Assembly (NCBI GenBank): GCA_030147455.1
Contig: JASKZU010000249.1
Location: 1-10,048, forward strand
Length of the DNA: 10,048 nt
Direction of reading: 5' to 3'
Source: Planococcus sp. (in: firmicutes)
Lineage (GTDB): Bacteria > Bacillota > Bacilli > Bacillales_A > Planococcaceae
The notes beneath the pieces are model-generated. The model was not told the origin of the DNA. It made no database searches and saw nothing but the letters and a program-made list of their open reading frames with translations. The translations under genes were made by a program, and so were the position numbers. Positions 1 through 5,740 of the stretch are shown one piece after another (position 1 is the stretch's first letter; each line of letters begins with the position of its first letter).

Positions 1-2
1 TA

Positions 3-800
3 AAGATGGGGAAATCGGTCGAAGCGAAAGACGGTTATATGGCCGGTACGGACGAAGAGCGGCTGGCAGACCTTCACGCCATGTTTGAAGATCCAGAAGT
101 AAACGGCATTATTTGCGCCGGCGGAGGATACGGTGCTGCCCGCTATGCAGACCGCATTGATTACGAAATGATCAAAGAAAATCCGAAAGTGTTCTGGGGT
201 TATTCAGATATCACCTATTTACATAATGCACTTGGCATGTACGCTGACTTAGTCACGTTCCACGGGCCGATGCTTGCTTCGGATGTTGGGAAACCTGAAT
301 TCCATGAGCGCAGCGCCCGCATGTTTGGCCAATTGTTTAACCCATTTGAACTCCATTACGATGAAACTGTTTCGCCGCTGGAAACGGTAGCTGGCGGTAT
401 GGGCGACGGTGAACTGGTCGGCGGCAATTTATCACTAATCCGCGGCGGCATCGGAACGAAATTTGAACTGGATACAGCCGGTAAAATTCTATTGATTGAA
501 GACATCGGGGAAGAGCCCTACCAAGTCGACGAAATGCTCAACCAGCTGAAGATGGCACGCAAGTTTGAGCAAGTGGCGGGAATCGTGATCGGCGACTTTA
601 AAAACTCAGATCCGAAAAAGCCTGAAAAATCATGGACGCTCAGCCAAGTGTTTGAAGATTATTTTGGTGAAATGAACATTCCGGTCGTTAAAGGTTTTAA
701 AATCGGCCACTGCGAACCCCATTTTTCTGTTCCGCTCGGTGTTCGAGCGCGGCTTGACGGAGATGCAAAAACACTGACGGTCTTGCCGGGGGTCGAATAA
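3..800 (+). CDS. ykfA: LD-carboxypeptidase, peptidase family S66 (5' end outside window)
   Basis: Serine peptidase that cleaves the L,D bond next to D-Ala in murein tetrapeptides, acting in the cytoplasm during cell-wall peptide recycling. The frame is open from the window edge. Numbering from the ATG at position 6, the visible 264 residues hold the S66 landmarks: a Gly-rich CAGGGYGAAR stretch (about 38-47), the nucleophile Ser67 in GYSDIT, TFHGPML (84-90), the GELVGGNLSL segment (135-144), Glu165 in LLIEDI and His235 in KIGHCEP, completing a Ser-Glu-His triad. Family members are about 310-320 residues, so some 45-50 N-terminal residues lie upstream and the ATG at 6 is internal. The stop at 798-800 is one base before the epimerase remnant, the order found in B. 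subtilis ykfA-ykfB, and the protein resembles YkfA throughout. The reading frame is intact although the genes after it are destroyed. Family certain; symbol inferred from similarity and context. Confidence 0.93.
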   Translation, partial: KMGKSVEAKDGYMAGTDEERLADLHAMFEDPEVNGIICAGGGYGAARYADRIDYEMIKENPKVFWGYSDITYLHNALGMYADLVTFHGPMLASDVGKPEFHERSARMFGQLFNPFELHYDETVSPLETVAGGMGDGELVGGNLSLIRGGIGTKFELDTAGKILLIEDIGEEPYQVDEMLNQLKMARKFEQVAGIVIGDFKNSDPKKPEKSWTLSQVFEDYFGEMNIPVVKGFKIGHCEPHFSVPLGVRARLDGDAKTLTVLPGVE

Positions 801-801
801 A

Positions 802-1033
802 ATGGCGGCGCTGACTTCTTGCGACACGTACTGGATTTCGGTTCCACTGAACAAAACGTTCAAAACGGCGCGGAGAACGGTCGAAGCAGCTGAAGCCCTC
901 ATTGTTTACTTGCAAACAGAAGACGGGCGTTCCGGTTTTTGAGAAGCGCCGCCGACCCATTTCATTACGGGTGATACGCTTACTGGCATTGAGTAGGCGA
1001 TTTGATGGATTTCAGCCATTTAAAAGGCAAGGA
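802..1033 (+). pseudogene. ykfB: Remnant of L-Ala-D/L-Glu (dipeptide) epimerase, N-terminal part only
   Basis: In the frame of the ATG at 802 the translation carries the N-terminal hallmarks of the dipeptide epimerase branch of the enolase superfamily: ISVPLNKTFKTARRTV, then a stop where the family has Gly (GF*EAPPT), then ITGDTLTGIE. Functional homologues read close to VPLxKPFKTALRTV, then GxGEAPPT and ITGD. In-frame stops are TGA 940-942 (consistent with GGA to TGA), TAG 994-996, TGA 1003-1005 and TAA 1021-1023. Only about the first 75 of roughly 360 residues remain; the catalytic barrel is gone. The intact enzyme would convert L-Ala-D-Glu from murein to L-Ala-L-Glu. A GGGGG run at 788-792 sits at ribosome-site distance, so translation may once have been coupled to ykfA. 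Identity is from remembered family sequence, and the 3' limit is approximate. Confidence 0.85.
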
Positions 1034-1036
1034 TAG

Positions 1037-1274
1037 TTGCCGCTTCACCCCTATACACAAGCGCTTTTATCCGCCATCCCAATTCCTGATCCGGACATTG
1101 AAGAAGCACACGAACGGGTGATTTTAGAGGTCGAGCTGCCAAGCCTGATCAATCCGCCGAGCGGGTGTATTCCGGACTCGCTGTCCATATGCCATGCCGA
1201 TTTGTGCAGGGAAAAAGCCGGCATGGCAGGAAAAAGAAGCTGGACATTTTGCAGCTTGCCATTTATACGAGTGA
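1037..1274 (+). pseudogene. ykfD: Remnant of OppF/DppF-type peptide ABC transporter ATPase, C-terminal tail
   Basis: From about 1037 the translation gives PLHPYTQALLSAIPIPDPD and later INPPSGC, the C-terminal oligopeptide/dipeptide transporter tail that follows the ATPase domain. After Cys at 1166-1168 the family sequence continues one frame over: from 1173 it reads RTRCPYAMPICAGKKPAW, then EAGHFAACHLYE and a stop at 1272-1274. The shift fits a 2-base deletion near 1169-1172, where family members have an aromatic residue before R-T-R-C. Further erosion shows as VELPSLINPP where family members usually have G and P (xGxxPSPxNPP). No Walker A, signature or Walker B region is present; a stop (1034-1036) lies directly upstream in frame. 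The continuous frame running on to 1288 is not a real protein. YkfD assignment is inferred from position behind ykfA and ykfB; the tail alone cannot separate it from other OppF/DppF proteins. Confidence 0.85.
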
Positions 1275-1284
1275 TGGATAACAA

Positions 1285-1313
1285 GTGAAATGACCGTGAA
1301 TTTGTGCTATAAT
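1285..1313 (+). promoter_or_regulatory. Sigma-A promoter of the ykvS-like gene
   Basis: A perfect TATAAT at 1308-1313 is preceded by TGC (1305-1307), an extended -10. Exactly 17 bp upstream is GTGAAA (1285-1290), matching TTGACA at four of six positions. Transcription would begin near 1320, about 34 bases before the ATG at 1354. The promoter begins 11 bp after the original stop of the oppF-like remnant, so the small gene is probably independent of the decayed operon. Confidence 0.7.
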
Positions 1314-1353
1314 AAACAGATAATGTTTTCATTATAGAGAGGCGTGGATAACG

Positions 1354-1584
1354 ATGGCATTTCAACCACATGAAAAAGAAGTATCGGAATTTGTAGCGGC
1401 CCGCAAAATCGGCGAATGGATTTCATTCACCCGCAACGGCGTCGACGTGAACGGTACTATCTTCAAAATTATGGACAACTCAGTAATTGTTGAGATTTCA
1501 CCTGAGGACGCCAAAGAAATTGGCGCTGCTTCCAACATGACTGTCATTTCACATAAGAAATATAAGATCGTTGCCGATCAATAA
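1354..1584 (+). CDS. ykvS: YkvS-like small protein, DUF2187 family
   Basis: A 76-residue soluble protein with no signal peptide or membrane helix. It resembles the DUF2187 (YkvS) family: the central part, GEWISFTRNGVDVNGTIFKI followed by MDNSVIVEI, alternates hydrophobic and polar residues as expected for a small beta-barrel (KOW/SH3-like) fold, and the ISFTRNG segment is typical of the family. The biochemical role of the family is not known, so no function is claimed. The ATG at 1354 is preceded by AGAGAGG (about 1336-1342) at 11 bases. It is monocistronic, with a strong promoter just upstream and a terminator 15 bp after its stop, an arrangement suggesting steady independent expression. Confidence 0.85.
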   Translation: MAFQPHEKEVSEFVAARKIGEWISFTRNGVDVNGTIFKIMDNSVIVEISPEDAKEIGAASNMTVISHKKYKIVADQ

Positions 1585-1599
1585 AGTGAAACATTCTTT

Positions 1600-1628
1600 C
1601 CTCTCCGCTGCTGCGGGGAGGTTTTTTT
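1600..1628 (+). terminator. Rho-independent terminator of ykvS
   Basis: CCTCTCCGC (1600-1608) pairs with GCGGGGAGG (1613-1621), a 9-bp stem with one T-G wobble around the loop TGCT, followed by seven T (1622-1628). Confidence 0.93.
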
Positions 1629-1800
1629 ACGTTTTTCCTGGATTTTGGGGAAATCTATTCCAGTTGGCATAATATCTATGCCATTCGGCTCAAAGCCGCT
1701 AAAAATTGAAAATTGTGGCAGGGAATTCGTTTCAAAGCGTTTGGTTTTTTGGTAAAGTAAAATTAAGCAGAACGCCACTTGCCTGAAAGGACTAAAGCGC

Positions 1801-2490
1801 ATGATATCAGACTTTAAATTTTGGCATTTTTTCTTTAACCAGGGCCAACTTATACATAATCTAAGGCAAACAGAAATGAGGCATATCAACAAGCGGATCG
1901 CTGTTATTCTGGCGCTTGGCTGGCTGGTGTTTGCGTTGCCTGAAATTTGGGGCATGAATACCGGATCGCTGACGCCGCTGCTCGCTGCAGGCATGTTTGA
2001 TGCCTATACGCTGGCCAGATGGACATCGCTTGCGGGCGTGCTGTTGTGGGCCGGTTTGTACTTGAGCTTCCACTTGTATATTGCCGCGTTTCTTTACAGC
2101 CGGATCATTGGCATTCCTTGGAAAGCGATGCTTGTTATGCAGGCGTACGTCACTTCGTTATTGATACTCGAAAAAGGGTTGATTTTCGGCGTGTTTGCAT
2201 GGAATGGGTTCTCGATGGCATTTTCGCCGTTTTCATTCGGGCCGATTGCCGTGTCGTTTTTAGATAATTCCTATCTCATTTACTTTTTCAATCAATTGAC
2301 GCTGTTCACTTCGTTGATCATCGCCATTCAATACCGGTTCATTAAGAACTTTTCGCGTGTATCGCCAGCGGTCATTTTATTGTCGCTGATTGTCATCCAT
2401 GTGCTGTCGGCTTTGTTTGTCGCATTGTTCAGCTTGCTGCCGCTCGATGACATGATTCGTGACTTTATGCAAGGAGGGTCCATTTTATGA
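1801..2490 (+). CDS. Five-helix membrane protein, Yip1-like
   Basis: A 229-residue integral membrane protein with five hydrophobic segments at about residues 33-50, 73-100, 109-133, 158-178 and 189-213 and a short polar N-terminus. The helix spacing, the IPWKAMLVM stretch before helix 3 and the FFNQLTLFTSLIIAIQY stretch in helix 4 resemble the Yip1 family, as in B. subtilis YknW. This resemblance is by eye and moderate. The start at 1801 is chosen because AAAGGA (1786-1791) lies 9 bases upstream; the later in-frame ATG at 1876 has only a weak site. It overlaps the next gene by 4 bp (ATGA, 2487-2490), so the two are translationally coupled. In B. subtilis a Yip1-type protein (YknW) precedes the adaptor YknX and an ABC exporter (YknYZ), so a role in assembling or regulating an envelope transporter is inferred. 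No substrate can be named. Confidence 0.75.
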   Translation: MISDFKFWHFFFNQGQLIHNLRQTEMRHINKRIAVILALGWLVFALPEIWGMNTGSLTPLLAAGMFDAYTLARWTSLAGVLLWAGLYLSFHLYIAAFLYSRIIGIPWKAMLVMQAYVTSLLILEKGLIFGVFAWNGFSMAFSPFSFGPIAVSFLDNSYLIYFFNQLTLFTSLIIAIQYRFIKNFSRVSPAVILLSLIVIHVLSALFVALFSLLPLDDMIRDFMQGGSIL

Positions 2491-3791
2491 ACCGTTTCTT
2501 CTTTGTAGGCTTATCGATTGCCGTTGTGGCATTTTTAACATCGAACTTTCTTTTGCTGTTCGGCGAAAAAAGCATTATCTCCAAAAACCTCTATGTGAGT
2601 GAATATGAGCAAACGTTTACCCATTCCTATGCAGAAACACTTCCAAAAGAAGCCGTGACGGCTCCTCAGGACACTGTAGAGATCTATGTCCAAGACAATG
2701 AAGCTCTTGAGCAATGGCTTGTAAAAGAAGGAGATGCCGTGACGGCTGGTGCAGAATTGGCCCGGCTGAACGAAAGTGAATCCGAAGAACAGCGGACTTT
2801 ATGGGAATCCGAACGAACGGCGCTTCAATCAGAGCGCAGCGAAGTGCAGTCGTCGCTTCAGGAATTGCTGCAGGCGCGCACGTCTCAAAACAGCAGCGTC
2901 TCGGAAGACCGCAGCGACAGCAATACATATCCGGGCATCGGGGATCTTGAAGAAGAACTGCGCATGGACGTGAATGTATCGGTCGGTATAGAAGTGCCGG
3001 AAGACGGCGCCTATGCTTCTGGGATTGCGCAAGCCCAGCAGCGGCTGGCCTCGATCGACTCAGAGCTTGCAGTGGTGGATGCACAGCTGGCACAAAGCGT
3101 CGGCAATCCCGCATTGATCAGTCCGGTGGAAGGAATAGTCGCCAACATTAACCGTGACAGCACGCCGGTCAGCATTGAAATCTATAACAGCGAACGCGAG
3201 TTTGTCACTTATTTGCTTGAAGATGAATGGCATGATGTGGAACAGGCAGACCGTGTGCTGATTCAAGCGCCAGGCATCCAATCAGCAATCCCGGCAACTG
3301 TCAGCAGCGTTTCTGAAATGCCTGCGACTGACTCCCAATGGTTCCAGGCTTACCGGGAGCTCGGGCGAATCGACCAAAACAACCCGATTGCTTTTTATGA
3401 AGTACGCATGACGCCGGAAACGCCGCTTCAATCGGCGATGCCGTTCGGCAGCAACGTGAATGCGGACATCACGCTCAATGAAGCGCAGGATGCGGTCGCC
3501 CTTCGGGACAAGTGGATTTACGATGCAGATGAAGCGAATGGCACCGCTTATGTGTTGAATATTGATGGACGACCGGATGCGGTTCCTGTAGAAATCGATT
3601 TTGCTCAGCACGGCCGCACCGTCCTGTCTTCTGGACTGGAAGCGGGCGAACTGACCATCAACGAAGAAAAATTGCACGATTATCCCGGCAGGCCAAGGCT
3701 ATTCATGCCGTTCCCAAGCCGCCAGCCAGATTATAATTATGCCAAGAATACCGATTGGCGCGCCTATATCGAATACTTGCTGGCGCGCTGA
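2487..3791 (+). CDS. Membrane-anchored HlyD/RND-type adaptor (membrane fusion) protein
   Basis: A 434-residue protein with an N-terminal membrane helix (about 4-26) and no lipobox Cys, so it is probably anchored by that helix with the rest outside the cell. Domains: first half of a lipoyl-like hairpin (about 57-95, including LVKEGDAVTAGAELARL), an acidic coiled coil (about 97-133), a Ser/Asp-rich linker (134-150), a return coil (about 180-203), second lipoyl half (ISPVEGIVANI, 211-221), then a beta-barrel region (about 226-330) and a membrane-proximal region (about 335-390). This order is that of the adaptor of HlyD-, MacA- or YknX-type exporters. The last 30 residues are rich in aromatics (PDYNYAKNTDWRAYIEY). 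AGGAGGG at 2472-2478 precedes the start, which overlaps the upstream gene by 4 bp. A terminator follows, and no transporter subunit is encoded alongside. Fold assignment fairly sure; partner and substrate unknown. Confidence 0.82.
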   Translation: MNRFFFVGLSIAVVAFLTSNFLLLFGEKSIISKNLYVSEYEQTFTHSYAETLPKEAVTAPQDTVEIYVQDNEALEQWLVKEGDAVTAGAELARLNESESEEQRTLWESERTALQSERSEVQSSLQELLQARTSQNSSVSEDRSDSNTYPGIGDLEEELRMDVNVSVGIEVPEDGAYASGIAQAQQRLASIDSELAVVDAQLAQSVGNPALISPVEGIVANINRDSTPVSIEIYNSEREFVTYLLEDEWHDVEQADRVLIQAPGIQSAIPATVSSVSEMPATDSQWFQAYRELGRIDQNNPIAFYEVRMTPETPLQSAMPFGSNVNADITLNEAQDAVALRDKWIYDADEANGTAYVLNIDGRPDAVPVEIDFAQHGRTVLSSGLEAGELTINEEKLHDYPGRPRLFMPFPSRQPDYNYAKNTDWRAYIEYLLAR

Positions 3792-3799
3792 TTCCGCTT

Positions 3800-3827
3800 C
3801 TCCGGTCCCATGGGCCGGAGTTTTTTT
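3800..3827 (+). terminator. Rho-independent terminator of the Yip1-like/adaptor operon
   Basis: CTCCGG (3800-3805) pairs with CCGGAG (3815-3820) around a nine-base loop, followed by seven T (3821-3827). It lies 8 bp after the adaptor stop codon. Confidence 0.9.
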
Positions 3828-3880
3828 GTTCGTTTTTTCATCAGCAATGCTGTTAGGCAGAAAAGCTGCAAACAGAGAAC

Positions 3881-3909
3881 TTAAAATAACAGCGCCCATA
3901 GTGTACGAT
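3881..3909 (+). promoter_or_regulatory. Candidate sigma-A promoter of yhdT-panF
   Basis: TTAAAA (3881-3886) and TACGAT (3904-3909) are separated by 17 bp; each matches the consensus at four of six positions. Transcription would start near 3916, about 36 bases before the yhdT start. A promoter is expected here because a terminator lies just upstream, but these hexamers are weak. Confidence 0.4.
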
Positions 3910-3951
3910 AGACACAGAACAAACAGTATTGCGAACGGAGTGGAATTCAGC

Positions 3952-4224
3952 ATGAACGAAACGGATTGGCGTTTCCGCGTGGCGCACCGGGAAGCTTGGA
4001 TCGGTGTTGGCCTTGCGCTTTTTAACTTTGTCTGGTGGTTTGCCTTTGCCTATGGCCTTGGCTCGCGCCCGGTTGAGGAATATACATATATTTTCGGCTT
4101 GCCCGACTGGTTTTTCTTTAGCTGCATTGTCGGCTTTCTCGTGATGGCGGTGCTGGTAACCGTCATTGTGCATTTCTTTTTTGTCGAAGTGCCGTTTGAA
4201 GAAGAACAGGAGGAAAGCGCATGA
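3952..4224 (+). CDS. yhdT: YhdT family small membrane protein (DUF997)
   Basis: A 90-residue protein with two membrane helices (about 16-36 and 52-78) and an acidic C-terminus (EEEQEESA). The FNFVWWFAFAYGLG stretch in helix 1 and GLPDWFFFSCIVG before helix 2 are typical of the YhdT family, whose gene lies directly before panF in E. coli and in many Bacillota. The ATG at 3952 is chosen because GGAG (3937-3940) lies 11 bases before it and the protein then has the family's usual 80-90 residues; the frame is open further upstream, but through the terminator. It overlaps panF by 4 bp (4221-4224). By context it is probably an accessory part of the pantothenate transporter; the exact role of YhdT is not established. 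Confidence 0.9.
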   Translation: MNETDWRFRVAHREAWIGVGLALFNFVWWFAFAYGLGSRPVEEYTYIFGLPDWFFFSCIVGFLVMAVLVTVIVHFFFVEVPFEEEQEESA

Positions 4225-5696
4225 ATTACGAAGTGCTTGTTCCGATGGTTGCTTTTTTGGCCGTCATTTTCCTGATCGGCTATTGGTCCAGTAAAAAACT
4301 GGCCGGTTCCTCTAATTTCATCAATGATTATTTTTTGGGCGGCCGTGAACTTGGCGGCTTTGTCCTCGCCATGACGATGGTCGCTACATACGGCAGCGCT
4401 TCAAGTTTTCTCGGCGGCCCGGGAACTGCCTACACGATGGGCTTTGGGTGGGTGCTGCTTGCGATGGCGCAGGTGGTGACCGGCTATTTTGTGCTGATGA
4501 TTCTCGGCAAGAAATACGCCATCATGGCCCGCCGCTATGAAGCTGTGACGATGATCGACTTTTTAAAGGCGCGCTACGGCAGCAAGGCTGTAGTATTGCT
4601 GTCGGCTTTCAGCATCATTGTCTTTTTATTTTCCGCGATGGCTGCCCAGTGGATCGGCGGCGCGAGGCTGGTCGAATCATTGACCGGCCTCAGCTATCAA
4701 TCGGCGCTGTTTTTGTTTGCTGTCAGCGTTCTCGTATACGTAACCATTGGCGGGTTCCGGGCTGTGGCATTGACTGATGCGGTGCAAGGTGCAGTGATGC
4801 TGATCGGGACATTGGTTCTGTTGATTGCCGTCATCATCTCAGGCGGCGGAATCTCTGCCATCGTCCAGGATTTGGTGAATGAAAACCCGAATCTGGTGAC
4901 GCCTTACGGGGCGGAGGGCAATCTTGGGATGGCATATGTTTCGTCATTTTGGATTTTGGTCGGCGTCGGCGTTGTCGGACTTCCGCAAATCGCCGTACGG
5001 GCCATGTCGTATAAAAATGCCCGCTCTATGCACCGCGCGCTTATTATTGGCACGCTCGTCACAGGTTTTATTATGCTCAACATGCATTTGATCGGCGTTT
5101 TTGCCCGTCCGATTCTGCCGGGGATCGAAGTGGGCGACAAAGTCATTCCATTGATTGCGCTCGAGACCCTGCCGCCGTGGGTGGCGGGCATCGTATTAGC
5201 GGCTCCGATGGCGGCCATCATGTCGACAGTGGATTCGCTGCTCCTGCTGGTCAGTTCATCGATCGTTAAGGACGTTTATTTAAACTATGTTCGGCCGGAT
5301 GCCGGCGTAAAAGCGGTCAAGCGCATGTCGTTTGGCGTAACGGGCATACTGGGAACCATCGTATTCCTGCTTGCACTGGATCCGCCTGATTTATTGATTT
5401 TCCTGAATTTGTTCGCATTCGGCGGACTGGAAGCAGCATTCATTTGGCCGATTGTGCTTGGGCTCTATTGGAAATGGGGCAATGCGCACGGGGCTATCGC
5501 CAGCATGATTACGGGAATCTCCAGTTACATCGCCTTGCATTTCTATAATGCCGCGAATGGCAATTTATTCGATGTGCATACGGTTACTGTACCGGTTATA
5601 TTGTCGCTAGTTGCCTATATTGCTTTTAGTTTGCTTATCAACCGAAAAGCATATAATTATCATGCAGTTCTATACAGAAAGCAAAAAAAGGCGTAG
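4221..5696 (+). CDS. panF: Sodium/pantothenate symporter PanF
   Basis: A 491-residue member of the sodium:solute symporter (SSS) family with about 13 membrane helices and a LeuT-type fold, importing pantothenate (vitamin B5, the coenzyme A precursor) with Na+. Visible SSS motifs include TYGSASSFLGGPGTAY (56-71), VTIGGFRAVALTDAVQG (174-190), LPQIAVRAMSYK (254-265) and APMAAIMSTVDSLLLLVSSS (328-347). Ser335-Thr336 match the Ser-Thr pair that binds Na+ at the Na2 site of PutP. Length and the preceding yhdT gene point to PanF rather than PutP or other SSS members. The start overlaps the yhdT stop by 4 bp, with AGGAGG at 4209-4214 about 6-7 bases upstream. The basic tail (YRKQKKA) is normal for the family. 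No terminator follows, so transcripts may continue into the EamA gene. Confidence 0.95.
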   Translation: MNYEVLVPMVAFLAVIFLIGYWSSKKLAGSSNFINDYFLGGRELGGFVLAMTMVATYGSASSFLGGPGTAYTMGFGWVLLAMAQVVTGYFVLMILGKKYAIMARRYEAVTMIDFLKARYGSKAVVLLSAFSIIVFLFSAMAAQWIGGARLVESLTGLSYQSALFLFAVSVLVYVTIGGFRAVALTDAVQGAVMLIGTLVLLIAVIISGGGISAIVQDLVNENPNLVTPYGAEGNLGMAYVSSFWILVGVGVVGLPQIAVRAMSYKNARSMHRALIIGTLVTGFIMLNMHLIGVFARPILPGIEVGDKVIPLIALETLPPWVAGIVLAAPMAAIMSTVDSLLLLVSSSIVKDVYLNYVRPDAGVKAVKRMSFGVTGILGTIVFLLALDPPDLLIFLNLFAFGGLEAAFIWPIVLGLYWKWGNAHGAIASMITGISSYIALHFYNAANGNLFDVHTVTVPVILSLVAYIAFSLLINRKAYNYHAVLYRKQKKA

Positions 5697-5712
5697 AATA
5701 GACTGTTATATT
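5671..5712 (+). promoter_or_regulatory. Candidate promoter(s) for the EamA transporter gene
   Basis: Two overlapping options. TATACA (5671-5676) and TAGAAT (5694-5699) stand 17 bp apart and match at four and five of six positions; they lie across the end of panF. A second, TGTTATATT (5704-5712), is an extended -10 without a good -35. With the second, transcription would start near 5719, leaving the ATG at 5720 without a leader and favouring the TTG start at 5741. Confidence 0.4.
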
Positions 5713-5725
5713 CGCAACAATGGAA

Positions 5726-5732
5726 AGAAGGG
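5726..5732 (+). promoter_or_regulatory. Ribosome binding site that sets the EamA start at TTG 5741
   Basis: AGAAGGG (5726-5732) lies 8 bases before the in-frame TTG at 5741. The ATG at 5720 has no purine-rich site before it (the preceding bases are TTCGCAACA), and the site lies within its second to fourth codons. Confidence 0.65.
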
Positions 5733-5740
5733 TTATTTTT

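Noticed and set aside
802..1280. Insertion sequence or phage scar as cause of the ykf operon loss.
   Set aside because: No transposase fragment, terminal inverted repeats or target duplication can be seen; a plain deletion fits better.
1037..1288. A continuous 83-codon frame that could be called a small protein.
   Set aside because: It is the frameshifted OppF-like tail; similarity leaves this frame at 1168, it has no ribosome binding site, and a stop lies directly upstream.
1729..1756. GTTTCA ... TGGTAA as a sigma-B-like promoter for the Yip1-like gene.
   Set aside because: The -10 part is a poor match and the spacing is at the edge of the accepted range; no sigma-A pair here is better than three or four matches, so no promoter is called for this operon.
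1578..1994. Minus-strand open frame covering the gap after ykvS and the start of the Yip1-like gene.
   Set aside because: It crosses the ykvS terminator and reads Ser/Ile/Leu-rich text without family resemblance; no convincing start context.
2617..3114. Long open frame on the minus strand within the adaptor gene.
   Set aside because: It lies opposite a well-supported gene with a clear domain order, and its translation shows no recognisable family; it is a shadow of codon bias.
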